DNA of 48,295 nt. It comes from Lachnospiraceae bacterium (GTDB lineage Bacteria > Bacillota > Clostridia > Lachnospirales > Lachnospiraceae). Positions 1 through 9,164 of this stretch are shown piece by piece (positions within the stretch are counted from its first letter, which is position 1; each line of letters opens with the position of its first letter). The notes beneath the pieces were generated by a model, which searched no databases, was not told the origin of the DNA, and saw nothing but the letters and a program-made list of their open reading frames with translations. Location of the stretch: contig BLLU01000081.1 in the NCBI GenBank assembly GCA_011959105.1, positions 1-48,295 of the forward strand, written 5' to 3'. The translations under genes and the position numbers were made by a program.

Positions 1-2044
1 GTCCTTCTCCTTCAAGTTCCTCTTCGTAGGGCGCTTCCTCCAGTAGCCCTTCTTCAGGCTCCTCTTCGTAAGGCGCTTCCTCCGCCGGTTCTTCCATCTC
101 CGGCTCCTCTTCTAAGAATTCTTCCTCCAGCGATCCTCCCGTCTCAGATTCCTCCTCGTAGAACGCCTCTTCCTGCTCTTCTTCCCAGGACTCGTCTCCC
201 GGCTGTTCCTCCAGTTCGGATTCCTCTCCGTAGAAATCCTCCTCGGACTCCTCTTTAATGAACGCTTCTTCCGATTCCTCCACCACTTCTTCGGCGGCAG
301 CCTCCCTCATGTCAGCTGCCTTCCCGGCCGCAGCCAGAATCTCCTCCGGCTCCGCTCCCTGTTCCAACTGTTCCAGCAGCCCGTCCCGAATGGACTCCTC
401 AAAAGCCGTAAACATAGGCCCCGTCTGCCGCAGTACCTTCTGATGAATTGCCTCCCTGCGCTTTTCCTCATTATTGCGCTTCATGCGCTCCCACTCCGCC
501 AGAATATCCTCTATCCGCATCTGGCCTGTGATCTGCTTTTCAACCTTCTCCGACTCAGGAACCACCAGGCTGATCTGCCCGTCGGATTCCATGGACAATA
601 CTCCCGCCATCTCCTTGGGAGGCTCTATGCCCAGATTCTGCATCCGAAGCTGCTCCATGACGATGGCGGCCGTCTGATCCTCCGCGCTCTCCAAAGTCCC
701 CTCTGCCGCATTCTCTCCTGCAGGCTTCTCCTCAGAATGCGATGTCTTAGCAGGAATCGGTTCCCCGGTCCGGGACGTCCTTTCTTTCTCCTGCCGCCCC
801 ATGTCTTCTCCCGCCAGATTCCCATCAGTGGACTCTTCCTCCCCGGAGGTTTCTTCCGCAGGATATTCCCCTCTGTCGTCTTGCGTATAAACTTCCTCTC
901 CCGTCAACTCCTCCCGGGGCAGCGCACCGGATTGCTCCCGGTTCAAATCCCCAATCTCACCGGTGGCGCCAAAGAAGACCTCCGTCTCCATCTGTTCCTC
1001 CGGCACCCCCTCCGAATACGCTTCCTCAGGAAATTGCTCCTCCTGCGGTCCCTCGGAAAGGTTGTCTGCCATATTCCCGTCCCCCTCCATCATGGGCGCT
1101 ATAATGCTGCGGGTAACGGCGTCCTGCGGTTCCTCATCCTCCAGCACTTCCCGCAGCCCTTCGGCCAGTTCCTTCTGCAGATTGATGGTGTTATACTGTC
1201 CCACATCCATGGTCTTGACCTGGATCTCGATCTCCTCTGAGGGAATACGGATCGTAGGGGCATGAAGCACATCCTCCGGCTGCACCGCAGACTGGGCTTC
1301 CTCCGCCATGCCCTGCTCCTCCGCCTCATAAGCCGTCTCCGGATAATAATAGTCCTCCTGCCCCTGAGACTCCTCGTAAACAGGTTCCGACTCTCCGTAA
1401 TAGGGTTCCCCCTCCTCATAGACAGGTTCCGATTGGAAGCGGCTGTCATATCTTCCCTGCTGCTCATCGGTAAGGGGCTGGTGAAGCATCTTGAGTTCCA
1501 TGGCCTTCACCACATACTTGCCTTCCCCAAACCACAGGATCAGTTCGTCACACTCCTCTATGCACTTGGTGGCCAGTCCCACCCTGTGATATAGATAGGC
1601 CAGTTCATAAGCCCATTTTTCCCGATAGTCCTTGGTCTTCAATTCCTCCAGCACCGCAATGCGCTCCTCCAGGCTCACATCCTGCGCCTGATACAGCTTA
1701 TACTGCAGGATATAGCGCCCTGTATCCCTGGGCGCGATCTGGACAAACTCCTTGTAGTACTCTATGGCCATCACATAGTCTTCTATTTTGATAGAGAGTT
1801 CGCACAGGGAGTATACAATGGTGCGCCCTCCGGGATGACGGTCATAAGCCAGCAGCAGAATATCCCGGCTGTCCTCATATCTGCGGTTGATCTTATACAG
1901 ATCGCTGATTGTACACAGCATCATCACGCTCTTAACCCGGCGCCAGTCAATGGTATCCGCAATCTCCGCCGCCTGCTGGTATTCTCCCTGAGCAATCAAC
2001 GTTTTTATCTCATCTGCCTTTATCCGATACTCATTTTTATCCAA
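1..2044 (-). CDS. TPR-like protein with acidic C-terminal tail (truncated at window edge)
   Basis: The reading frame is open to the left edge, so the C-terminus is missing. The first ~200 residues are helical and repeat-like (DTIDWRRVKSVMMLCTISDL, then YKINRRYEDSRDILLLAYDR), as in tetratricopeptide proteins; the rest is very rich in Glu with short motifs such as EEAPYEEEPEE and SEPVYEE repeated. No signal peptide or membrane segment is visible, so it is probably cytoplasmic. I chose a TTG start at 2044 (MDKNEYR...) because AAGAGGAAAC lies just upstream and the promoter at 2110-2137 would start RNA near 2103; an in-frame ATG at 2098 would be almost leaderless. The role is unknown; TPR scaffolds usually mediate protein-protein contacts. 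The acidic repeats are probably disordered. Confidence 0.75.
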   Translation of the reverse strand, partial: MDKNEYRIKADEIKTLIAQGEYQQAAEIADTIDWRRVKSVMMLCTISDLYKINRRYEDSRDILLLAYDRHPGGRTIVYSLCELSIKIEDYVMAIEYYKEFVQIAPRDTGRYILQYKLYQAQDVSLEERIAVLEELKTKDYREKWAYELAYLYHRVGLATKCIEECDELILWFGEGKYVVKAMELKMLHQPLTDEQQGRYDSRFQSEPVYEEGEPYYGESEPVYEESQGQEDYYYPETAYEAEEQGMAEEAQSAVQPEDVLHAPTIRIPSEEIEIQVKTMDVGQYNTINLQKELAEGLREVLEDEEPQDAVTRSIIAPMMEGDGNMADNLSEGPQEEQFPEEAYSEGVPEEQMETEVFFGATGEIGDLNREQSGALPREELTGEEVYTQDDRGEYPAEETSGEEESTDGNLAGEDMGRQEKERTSRTGEPIPAKTSHSEEKPAGENAAEGTLESAEDQTAAIVMEQLRMQNLGIEPPKEMAGVLSMESDGQISLVVPESEKVEKQITGQMRIEDILAEWERMKRNNEEKRREAIHQKVLRQTGPMFTAFEESIRDGLLEQLEQGAEPEEILAAAGKAADMREAAAEEVVEESEEAFIKEESEEDFYGEESELEEQPGDESWEEEQEEAFYEEESETGGSLEEEFLEEEPEMEEPAEEAPYEEEPEEGLLEEAPYEEELEGEG

Positions 2045-2109
2045 AGTTTCCTCTTTCCCGCATAACCGTAATCCGGCCTCCGGCCCGGTCATGTCCATGC
2101 TATCTCACG

Positions 2110-2137
2110 ATTGTATACATATATAAAATCCAGTCAA
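2110..2137 (-). promoter_or_regulatory. Promoter of the TPR-like gene
   Basis: On the minus strand, TTGACT (2132-2137) and TACAAT (2110-2115) are separated by 16 bp. The predicted RNA start near 2103 supports the TTG start at 2044 rather than the ATG at 2098. Confidence 0.55.
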
Positions 2138-2276
2138 CAATACACGCCAAACGTCCGATCACGGTCTATACCTCTTGACCGCATCGGACTAAACAGTTGT
2201 ATTAAGTGTATCATAGTGGGAGAAGTATGTCAAAAATAATCGTGGGAAAAAGGAGAAAAAATACTAGATATTGTGC

Positions 2277-2295
2277 CGGGCCCCGGAAGGGCCCG
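2277..2295 (-). terminator. GC hairpin downstream of the lipoprotein operon
   Basis: Perfect 7-bp inverted repeat CGGGCCC/GGGCCCG with a 5-nt loop, 35 bp past the lipoprotein stop. The T-rich stretch on the minus strand begins only about 15 nt later, so it may be an imperfect intrinsic terminator or a 3'-end stabilising hairpin. Confidence 0.45.
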
Positions 2296-2329
2296 ACTAT
2301 ATATCGGCTATGGAAAAACGCCGCGTTTA

Positions 2330-4540
2330 CTATGCTGTCTCATCCAGATACGTCTGTACACGGCTCTGTATGATTTCGCAGGTATCTTCCAACGATTTAT
2401 CCCCTGCGAAATAGCACTGAGCCTCTTCCAGAATGATATTCCGTATAGTCTGGTTTTCCAGCGGATCCGCTCTCACATATTCCAGCAGAGATACCTGTTT
2501 GTCCCGCTGTTCCAGGGTCATGGCCGGATACCAGTCACACCAGTCATCCAGTCCCCGGGACTTGTATGCCGTATAACGTCCTTCCTCCTCCACATCCGCA
2601 ATATATAAATCAGAGGCAGTTTCCATACTTTTTTCCAGAGCTTCCAGATTGGTGTAAAAGGAGTCCTCCCCCATCTGTCGATGGGTCAGATAGTATTCCC
2701 AGAAGGCATATGCCCCTTCCTTATCCGCGCTTCTGCTGAGAACAGCCAAACAGGAACCCTGGAAAAAGTAGCAGGGAGTACCGTCCCCAGTGGGATATCC
2801 TTTGTATACGATCTCTTCCCCATACTCATCCTCCGTGCACCCACAATGAAGGAATCCCTGCACGTCCAGCCGGTCCAGAACAGGGGTCTCCCCCTCCAGC
2901 AGTTCCCCCCAGTCCTCCCAGTGCTCCCGTTCATCCAACTTCAGATTATGGATTCTCCGAAGCAGTTCACAGAAATCCTCTCCCTGAAAATTGCCCCGGC
3001 GGCTCTCCGGGTCCACATAAAGGTTCATTCCACCCATCAGGCAATAATTCAAAACATTGCTTGGGGACAGTCCTTCTTTCGCTTGAACGTCGGGATGCTC
3101 TTCCAGCCAGTCCAGAAACTCATCCACCGTCCATCCGGGCTCATTTCCGAGTTCGGAGGCCCTTCCGCCCAATGTCAATATGCTGAAGCTCACCGGTATA
3201 CTATAGAGCGCATCTCCCACCATATAACACTGAAGCACAGAACCGAGATACCTGTCCCGGCTCAACTGTTCCGACCTCTCAAGATAGGGGATCAGATCCT
3301 CCAGATAGCCTTTGGCCATATAGCGCTCTATGTCCTGATAGTCCAGCAGGGCAATCAGATCCGCACTCTCTTTCGCCAGCAGCCGGGTGTTCATGGCCGC
3401 ATAGATATCCGCCACCCCCTCCATGGCAATCCCCTCCGGCACTACCTGGTACTCTTTGTGGGAAAAGTGAAAGGCCGCCGCCAATTCACGCCAACTTTCC
3501 TCATGTATCTGCAGCACCACCTGCAGCATTACAAGAGTAAGGGTCCTGGCACTATCCTCCTCTGTCAGTTCTCTCTCCCGGGACCCGCGCAGCCGGGCCA
3601 TCGTTACCGGGGCATTATTGTTTAACATTTCCCAACTCACCAGCAGCGCTTCACCCCCGGGCAGCACCTCTATGTCCTGTATCTCATTTCTACTGAGTCT
3701 ATTTGCGGCTGTGTCCAGAACTTCTACCGTCTCCCCCAGGGCCGGCGAATATGCGTTCAGATATCCATTCCCCCACATAAGCAGCCAGTTGTCCCCGCCG
3801 GCCCACATAGATCCGTCAAAGGGGATTTCCACTTCCCCGGAAAGTTTTCGGTTTTGGTATTGCACCCTGGCGAGAATATTCTGCCTGCCCTGGCTATCCT
3901 GATAAGTGACATAAACCTGGCCTTCCCCGTCCGCACAGAGATCCAGATACTCTCTCCCCGGGCAGACAATCTCCCCCTGTCCGCATCCTTCGCTGTCAAA
4001 AATCCAGATCCGCTGTGCCCCCAGGGCACAGAAATATCCTTCTCCGCCCCGGACCAGACGCGTAATTGCCTGACTGTGACCCTCGGCAGAAAAAGTATCA
4101 TTCCAATACTGCCTCCACAATTCTTCTCCGCCGGCGTCATAGGACGCCAGAAAGCGCTGCCCCTCACCGCTTATGCCCGCTATGGTCAGTACAGGCTCCT
4201 GCTTTTCATCCACGGCCATGGCTTCAATAGAACCCTGTTCCAGTTGCAGAACCAACTCCGGCGGGTCCTGCGGCTCCTGCAGCGAAACTTTATAAACACT
4301 CCTGCAAAAGCCGCCTGTCCTGTCCAGAAAATACAAATTGTTTTCCGCAAGCAAAAAAGAGGCAGTCTGGGGCACATATCCAGGAGTGATACCCGCATCC
4401 CAAGTCTCGTCCACATACATAAGCGCCTTCTCTGCCGCCGGATCCCCCTGCCCTGATCCTGTGCTGTCTCTCTGCCGCCCACAGCCGGGCAGCAGCAGGA
4501 GAATAATACATAGTATTAAAATACATCTCTTTATGCCCAT
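2330..4540 (-). CDS. Lipoprotein with N-terminal propeller-like region and C-terminal solute-binding domain
   Basis: The protein has 736 residues. It begins with a lipoprotein signal (hydrophobic stretch ending LLLLPGC, Cys20), so it should sit on the outer face of the membrane. Residues ~50-325 show repeated beta-strand blocks with 'YFLDRTGG', 'VLTIAGISGEGQRFLASYD' and 'VYVTYQDSQG' character, as in a beta-propeller. Residues ~330-736 resemble an ABC extracellular solute-binding protein of the sugar type (YLEDLIPYLERSEQL, then a Trp-rich hinge and 'AYAFWEYYLTHRQMGEDSF'). This composite is nearly twice the length of a usual binding protein. No permease or ATPase gene lies nearby, so it may serve a distant transporter or act as a sensor. 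Its start has GAGAGGGG 7 nt upstream. It lies 27 bp after the small secreted protein gene, suggesting one transcript. Confidence 0.75.
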   Translation of the reverse strand: MGIKRCILILCIILLLLPGCGRQRDSTGSGQGDPAAEKALMYVDETWDAGITPGYVPQTASFLLAENNLYFLDRTGGFCRSVYKVSLQEPQDPPELVLQLEQGSIEAMAVDEKQEPVLTIAGISGEGQRFLASYDAGGEELWRQYWNDTFSAEGHSQAITRLVRGGEGYFCALGAQRIWIFDSEGCGQGEIVCPGREYLDLCADGEGQVYVTYQDSQGRQNILARVQYQNRKLSGEVEIPFDGSMWAGGDNWLLMWGNGYLNAYSPALGETVEVLDTAANRLSRNEIQDIEVLPGGEALLVSWEMLNNNAPVTMARLRGSRERELTEEDSARTLTLVMLQVVLQIHEESWRELAAAFHFSHKEYQVVPEGIAMEGVADIYAAMNTRLLAKESADLIALLDYQDIERYMAKGYLEDLIPYLERSEQLSRDRYLGSVLQCYMVGDALYSIPVSFSILTLGGRASELGNEPGWTVDEFLDWLEEHPDVQAKEGLSPSNVLNYCLMGGMNLYVDPESRRGNFQGEDFCELLRRIHNLKLDEREHWEDWGELLEGETPVLDRLDVQGFLHCGCTEDEYGEEIVYKGYPTGDGTPCYFFQGSCLAVLSRSADKEGAYAFWEYYLTHRQMGEDSFYTNLEALEKSMETASDLYIADVEEEGRYTAYKSRGLDDWCDWYPAMTLEQRDKQVSLLEYVRADPLENQTIRNIILEEAQCYFAGDKSLEDTCEIIQSRVQTYLDETA

Positions 4541-4567
4541 AAGCCTACCCCTCTCCTGCTTTGCTCT

Positions 4568-4861
4568 TTATACATTTATATCCGTTTTTTCGTGTACGAT
4601 ATAATCTATTTTATTTACCCGTTCAGCCCCGCATGTGCACCTTTCCAAGACTCTTTCATGCACATAGTAATAAAAGCAAAGTTTCCCGTCATGATGATGA
4701 GAAGTTGCCTGCGAACTCTCTGAATTCAGTGTTCTGACCTTGGAATAGCTGTGATTTCCTCCACACACCGGCGTATCCGCATATACGGTCAATGCACTCC
4801 CGATTAATGTCACTGACATTAAAACGAAACAAATTACCTTCTTTTTCAGTTTTTTACACAT
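4568..4861 (-). CDS. Small secreted Cys/His-rich protein
   Basis: The 97-residue product starts with a basic stretch (KKLKKK) and a hydrophobic core ending in a likely signal-peptidase site (VYADT). The mature part is only ~68 residues and contains CGGNH, SHHHDGKLCFYYY and CTCGAERV: four cysteines (CGG, LCF and CTC) and several histidines, which suggests a metal- or disulfide-stabilised fold. I do not recognise the family. The ribosome binding site GGAGGG lies 7 nt before the ATG. It immediately precedes the large binding lipoprotein and is probably co-transcribed, so it could be a partner or ligand of it; that link is inference. Confidence 0.65.
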   Translation of the reverse strand: MCKKLKKKVICFVLMSVTLIGSALTVYADTPVCGGNHSYSKVRTLNSESSQATSHHHDGKLCFYYYVHERVLERCTCGAERVNKIDYIVHEKTDINV

Positions 4862-5181
4862 AATTCTTCCCTCCTGCTTTCGAAATTACTTTGTTGACAA
4901 TCCGAAAGGCATTCTCAAACAAAAAGTTCCTATACCTTATGATTGCCAGTCATTGTTTGTATCCTTCTTGATTGGATTATGTCAAAATCATTTATATTAC
5001 CTCCTCTTATATCTATATATAAACGATTTTGTTATAAACCGCAACTAAAACTTGCCCGGAGCCTTTGCATATTTACTATGCCTTAAACTAAGTGGAAATC
5101 AGGCAGCAATTATGCTATAATCTCTAAAAAGAAAGTCACACAAATCGTCAGGATAATATATTACCAGCGGGAGGAAATGAA
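4862..5181. other. Divergent intergenic region
   Basis: AT-rich 320-bp spacer between divergent genes. On the minus strand TTGACA with an 18-bp spacer to TACAAA (within ~4950-4985) could drive the secreted-protein operon. On the plus strand an extended -10 box lies at 5113-5121. A short minus-strand frame with a good ribosome site (GAGGAGG) encodes only five codons and is unlikely to matter. I see no conserved RNA or repeat. Confidence 0.4.
5113..5121 (+). promoter_or_regulatory. Extended -10 promoter of the orphan Cys-rich gene
   Basis: TGCTATAAT (TG-n-TATAAT) about 60 bp before the start codon. No good -35 box is visible at 17 bp, which is typical of extended -10 promoters. Confidence 0.4.
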
Positions 5182-6207
5182 ATGGAATATGCAAATTTAG
5201 AGCAGCGGATATTAAACGCATATTTAACAATGTTTCCGGAATTTGTACCGGCGCAAAGTGCAGAGGTCAGTATATCAGAACAAAAAGATTTCTATGATTT
5301 AATGAAGAGACTGTACCAATTATTATTTCATGATCCATCCTTGGTCGTTCCAACACTGCATGAAGACGACGCGTTTCCAAGCCGTTATAAAAAAGGATAT
5401 GGAAAACCTGAATTGGAAACTAATGTACTGAAAATCAAGAATGCTGTCGAAAAGTTATTGCAGACCATGTTCCGAATAGGGCAGGGTTCCGATCCAAAAC
5501 CAAATAAACGGCAGTTGAAAATATTGTCTGCATTGGGGATTGAAGATTTAAAGAAACTGCCGACCGCATGGGTTTGGATGTCCAATCGCCCCGGTGCGAC
5601 GCAGGCCGCTTTTACATATTGTCTCTTCCGCGAAGATTATGTTTACTCCGTTGACGTGTATGCGCGTTTATTGGGGGAGGAAGTATTTCACAGGCTGGAG
5701 AGATGGATGATTTCCCATGGATATAAGCCATATGATATCACATCGGAAAATGGCAAATTGACATTGGCTTATGCGAATCCGGCATGGGGCAGCGAGCCTC
5801 CCCGCGGCGGTAACGAATATAAGATTAAGCACACGGGAATATCCGCGCAGTATGATGCCTATGTGGGCAATCCTACGGCATTGGGTTTATGCATTCCATA
5901 TGGAATGAAAAACTTCCTGGAAAATTTTGATTCCATGAATCAGAAAGTAAAAGATTTCGTTATCGAACGTACAAAAAAATGTGATGGATGCAGATATTGT
6001 GTTCAAACGGACAAAACAGGGACAAGGCCTTTGGCCTGCATGCCAATAAACTATAAGCAAACAGAGTATAAATTATGTCCCTACTTTCCCGGATATAATT
6101 ATGCTTGGACAAGTATTGACGACAAACTTGTGGATAATCTTATTGAGATGTTGGCTTTTATGGATACCTTTGCCGATGGTATTGTGCAGAGAAAAAAAGA
6201 AACGTAA
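5182..6207 (+). CDS. Conserved hypothetical protein with a cysteine cluster
   Basis: The protein has 341 residues and no signal peptide or membrane segment. The N-terminal two thirds look like a compact alpha/beta protein rich in aromatic residues (WVWMSNRPGATQAAFTYCLF). Around residue 270 there is a cysteine cluster, CDGCRYCVQTDKTGTRPLAC followed by LCPYFPGYNYAW, which could bind zinc or an iron-sulfur centre. I recognise the overall type as a Clostridia orphan family that often sits near transcriptional regulators, but cannot name a domain. The start has GGGAGG 9-10 nt upstream. It stands alone, facing right, with its own promoter and a weak terminator at 6218-6242. Confidence 0.6.
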   Translation: MEYANLEQRILNAYLTMFPEFVPAQSAEVSISEQKDFYDLMKRLYQLLFHDPSLVVPTLHEDDAFPSRYKKGYGKPELETNVLKIKNAVEKLLQTMFRIGQGSDPKPNKRQLKILSALGIEDLKKLPTAWVWMSNRPGATQAAFTYCLFREDYVYSVDVYARLLGEEVFHRLERWMISHGYKPYDITSENGKLTLAYANPAWGSEPPRGGNEYKIKHTGISAQYDAYVGNPTALGLCIPYGMKNFLENFDSMNQKVKDFVIERTKKCDGCRYCVQTDKTGTRPLACMPINYKQTEYKLCPYFPGYNYAWTSIDDKLVDNLIEMLAFMDTFADGIVQRKKET

Positions 6208-6217
6208 TCCCCACACT

Positions 6218-6242
6218 AAATGGCATGGCCCCATTTCTTTTT
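6218..6242 (+). terminator. Likely intrinsic terminator
   Basis: Stem AAATGG/CCATTT followed by CTTTTT, just after the stop codon at 6207. The stem is short, so confidence is moderate. Confidence 0.45.
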
Positions 6243-6249
6243 CAACCGT

Positions 6250-6282
6250 AGAGGGCAAAATCCCAGAATGCTTTTGCCCTCT
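6250..6282. repeat. Perfect 11-bp inverted repeat between convergent genes
   Basis: AGAGGGCAAAA and TTTTGCCCTCT with an 11-nt loop, in the convergent space between the Cys-rich gene and rsmA. No U-tract follows on either strand outside the stem; it may still act as a bidirectional 3'-end hairpin. Confidence 0.5.
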
Positions 6283-6333
6283 ATTGCTATGGATCAGGTG
6301 TTGCGCAGTTGCTGCGGAGCAATAGACAGCGCT

Positions 6334-7188
6334 CTATCTCTTCAAGAGATTGCTGAGTCGAGCGAACTGCTCCAACGTCAGCGCCTCCCCCCGGACGGAG
6401 GCGGGCAGTCCCATCTCTTCCAGGGCCGCGACCACCTGCTCCCTGGGAAGGCCCATGCCCCCCAGCAGGCCGTTGGCCAGGGTTTTACGCCGCTGGTTGA
6501 AAGAGGCCCGGATCAGCGCGAACAGATACTTCTCATCCGCCGCTTTCACCGGCGGTTCCTGATATCTGGTAAGCCGGATCACGGTGCTGTCCACATTGGG
6601 CCGGGGCATGAAACAGTTGGCGGGCACATGGGCCACCACTTCGGGCATGGCATAGTACTGCACCGCCAGGGACAAGGCTCCGTACTCCTTGGTGCCGGGC
6701 CCCACCTGCATCCGCTCCGCCACTTCTTTCTGCACCATCACCGTGATACTTTGCAGGGGCACATGGTTCTCCAACAGGCCCATGATGATAGGAGTGGTTA
6801 TATAATACGGAAGATTTGCCACCACTTTGATGGGCCTGCCCTGGTTGCGCTCCTCCACAATCCGCCCCACATCCACCTTCATGATATCCTGGTTCAGCAC
6901 AGTCACATTGTCATAGGCGGACAGAGTGTCCTGCAGAATGGAGATCAGCGCCCTGTCGATTTCCACTGCCACCACCTCCCTGGCGCTTTCCGCCAGATAT
7001 TGGGTCATGGTGCCTATACCCGGCCCGATCTCCAATACACAGTCCTGGGGGGTAATCCGGGCCGCGTCCACGATCTTTTCCAGCACCCGGGGATCAATCA
7101 GAAAGTTCTGCCCAAACTTTTTCTGAAATACAAAATTATATTTTTGCAGTACCGCAATGGTATTCTTGGGAATGCCCAAATCAGCCAT
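6334..7188 (-). CDS. rsmA: 16S rRNA (adenine1518/1519-N6)-dimethyltransferase RsmA/KsgA
   Basis: The 284-residue product dimethylates two adjacent adenines in the 3'-terminal loop of 16S rRNA, using S-adenosylmethionine, during late 30S assembly. Diagnostic motifs are KKFGQNFLID near the N-terminus, the SAM-binding loop VLEIGPGIGTMT, VEIDRALI and the catalytic NLPYYITTPI. Length is normal for the family. I placed the start at the ATG 7188, which has AGGAGAGG 8 nt upstream; an upstream in-frame TTG at 7215 overlaps the previous stop. It is the last gene of a run that begins at the DUF4358 gene and lies 23 bp after the HAD phosphatase. Confidence 0.95.
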   Translation of the reverse strand: MADLGIPKNTIAVLQKYNFVFQKKFGQNFLIDPRVLEKIVDAARITPQDCVLEIGPGIGTMTQYLAESAREVVAVEIDRALISILQDTLSAYDNVTVLNQDIMKVDVGRIVEERNQGRPIKVVANLPYYITTPIIMGLLENHVPLQSITVMVQKEVAERMQVGPGTKEYGALSLAVQYYAMPEVVAHVPANCFMPRPNVDSTVIRLTRYQEPPVKAADEKYLFALIRASFNQRRKTLANGLLGGMGLPREQVVAALEEMGLPASVRGEALTLEQFARLSNLLKR

Positions 7189-7211
7189 ATGTACATCCTC
7201 TCCTACTTTAC

Positions 7212-7868
7212 TCAAAAACCTTTGTCCAAATACCCCATCACTTCCAACAGATCCCCGCAGATCAGGGCACTCTTATCCCGCATCTCCTGATCCGGCAGAA
7301 TCAGGTCCGGCACCATCACGGGTATCATGCCGGCTTCCCAGGCCGCCCGGATTCCGTTGGGGGAATCCTCCACGGCCATGGTCTGCGCCGGCTCCGCTCC
7401 CAGACTCCCGCAGGCCAGAAGATAGATATCCGGGCAGGGCTTGGAATGTTCCACCATATCTCCCGTGGTCAGCGTGCGGAAAAAACCCCGAATCCCCGCT
7501 CTCTCAAGAAGATCCTCCACGGAAGGCCGGGCGGTGGAAGAGGCCAGTCCCACCGGGTATCCGGCCCGGCGCAGATACTCCAATATCTCCCTGACGCCTG
7601 TTTTAACCGGGGCGCCGTTTCTCTCTATTTGTCTGTGGAACCAGGCGGATGCCTGCTTACGGAAGCCCTCGTAATCGTAAGCCTCCCCGTAAAACCCGGC
7701 GAACAGCCTTCGGGTATCCGTGAGATTTCTGCCGATACAGGTGGGGAAAAAAGTCTCCATGTCAGGGATTCCCCATTCTTCCGCCACCACCATCCAACTG
7801 TCCATGCACAGCTTTTCCGTGTCAAACAAGACGCCGTCCATGTCGAATATAACCGCCTTTATTGCCAT
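7212..7868 (-). CDS. HAD-superfamily hydrolase, beta-phosphoglucomutase-like
   Basis: The 218-residue protein carries the HAD nucleophile motif DMDGVLFDTE at the very N-terminus, the Ser/Thr motif in LASSTARP, and the motif-IV pair in VEDSPNGIRAA. The cap is the small helical type of the beta-phosphoglucomutase/PGPase group, so it is a cytoplasmic sugar-phosphate phosphatase or phosphomutase; the substrate cannot be told. The start at 7868 gives the family-typical MAIKAVIFDMDG and has a G-rich stretch (AAGGGGGAAGGG) upstream; alternative ATGs at 7886 and 7892 are possible. It sits between the DHHW protein gene and rsmA on the same strand. Confidence 0.85.
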   Translation of the reverse strand: MAIKAVIFDMDGVLFDTEKLCMDSWMVVAEEWGIPDMETFFPTCIGRNLTDTRRLFAGFYGEAYDYEGFRKQASAWFHRQIERNGAPVKTGVREILEYLRRAGYPVGLASSTARPSVEDLLERAGIRGFFRTLTTGDMVEHSKPCPDIYLLACGSLGAEPAQTMAVEDSPNGIRAAWEAGMIPVMVPDLILPDQEMRDKSALICGDLLEVMGYLDKGF

Positions 7869-7917
7869 ACCCTTCCCCCTTACCATAGCCATGCCCTCCA
7901 TCCCCGGATCCGGGCCT

Positions 7918-9051
7918 TTACCTGTAGGAAAAATCCTCCAGAAAATGTATGCAGTTATACACCACCAGCACACTCACCCTGCTGTGGGTCACATACTGCT
8001 CCATCAGAGAAAACAAACTGCCGTTGTAGTAGCGCAGATCCAGCACATATATTTTTTCATAATGAGGGGCCAGTATGGGAATCAGAGAGTTGGCATAGGA
8101 GTCCTTGATGATAAACAACTCCTTGCCGTTGGCCGCATATGCCGTCTCAATCTCTATAAAAGCATGGTTGTCATCCAGAAAGTACCCATACTGGTTTTTC
8201 CCTTCCAGATAGGAGGGTACATAGTAGCTGTCGTCCTCTTTGGCAAAATCGTAGGTGATTTTCACTTTCCGGTTGTTGGTTCTGGGAAATATCTGGATCT
8301 TGTCAGCCTCCATGGGCAGATTGATCCGGGAATGCAGCGTGCCCAGAAAAGTATCGGACACCGTCTGCAGATCTTTGGGATCATAGCTGCGGGGGGGATA
8401 CCCCACCTTCCGGGCCCACTCAAGATAGGCATAATAGGCCCCCAGTGTGGTCCAGTGATGATCCGTCCTGTAATAAACAGGCTCTTCCCTGTGCTCCTCC
8501 AGGATGGGGAACAGATCAATGACACGCTCCTCCCCCACCGCTTCTTTCACCTGTGACAGCAGCTGCCTTTGGTCATAACTCACCGCATAGGGAGGCAGCT
8601 TGTAGGATTGGATATTGTCTGCAGTTGGCGCCAGCATCACCAGGGTCTGGGGATATCGTTCCGTCAGTTCCCGCAGCAGCCCCACCCGCTTATCCGCCAT
8701 GGCCTGGTCATAATTCTGGGGCAGATGCTGTTCAATCAGGGAGCCGTCCTCCGCCAGATACACGCCCTTGATGGCCTTCCTTTCCAGCAGAATATCCATG
8801 CGGGTCTTGAGCATTACCCAGGTATCCCTGTGGACAAATTGATCTGTGGCATACGACTCATATTCTTTCTCATAGCTGCCGCTCAGTATACCTTCCAGGC
8901 TCAGCTTCGGCTTCTGGGCCAGTACCCGGTTCTCCGTTTCCGAAAACAGCCGGTCCGCCTTCAACAGGTCCGCAGCGGTAAACACCAGCAGTACCAGGGC
9001 CAGCAGAGCCACAGTCATGCCTGCATGCAGTTTTTCATTCTCCAAGTTCAT
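7918..9051 (-). CDS. DHHW-family protein (AlgJ/AlgX-like SGNH fold), partner of MBOAT
   Basis: The 377-residue protein has one N-terminal membrane segment (residues ~10-28) and an extracytoplasmic domain. The family-defining DHHW motif is present in YRTDHHWTTLGAYYAY, with upstream ENRVLAQKPKLS and TDQFVHRDTW and a C-terminal IKDSYANSLIPIL block holding the Ser/Asp of the SGNH fold. Relatives work with MBOAT proteins to O-acetylate surface polysaccharides. The gene follows the MBOAT gene with a 113-bp gap. The start has GAGAGAGG 5 nt before the ATG. Catalytic residues look intact. Confidence 0.85.
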   Translation of the reverse strand: MNLENEKLHAGMTVALLALVLLVFTAADLLKADRLFSETENRVLAQKPKLSLEGILSGSYEKEYESYATDQFVHRDTWVMLKTRMDILLERKAIKGVYLAEDGSLIEQHLPQNYDQAMADKRVGLLRELTERYPQTLVMLAPTADNIQSYKLPPYAVSYDQRQLLSQVKEAVGEERVIDLFPILEEHREEPVYYRTDHHWTTLGAYYAYLEWARKVGYPPRSYDPKDLQTVSDTFLGTLHSRINLPMEADKIQIFPRTNNRKVKITYDFAKEDDSYYVPSYLEGKNQYGYFLDDNHAFIEIETAYAANGKELFIIKDSYANSLIPILAPHYEKIYVLDLRYYNGSLFSLMEQYVTHSRVSVLVVYNCIHFLEDFSYR

Positions 9052-9164
9052 ATTTACCTCTCTCCCGCAAACCGGATTTTGTGAACCCGGCGGACCGAAT
9101 ATCGCCTTATAACAGGTTTCACAGCCGGTTCCGGATTGCGCTTCCGGGACTCATGCCCAGGGAG

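Noticed and set aside
443..1265. Long plus-strand open frames over the acidic TPR gene.
   Set aside because: They are antisense shadows of a Glu-rich minus-strand gene; their products are Leu/Arg- or Ser-rich with no ribosome sites.
4960..5010. Very short minus-strand frame with a strong GAGGAGG site upstream of the secreted protein gene.
   Set aside because: Only four residues long, overlapping the likely -35 box; no associated terminator or competing hairpins.
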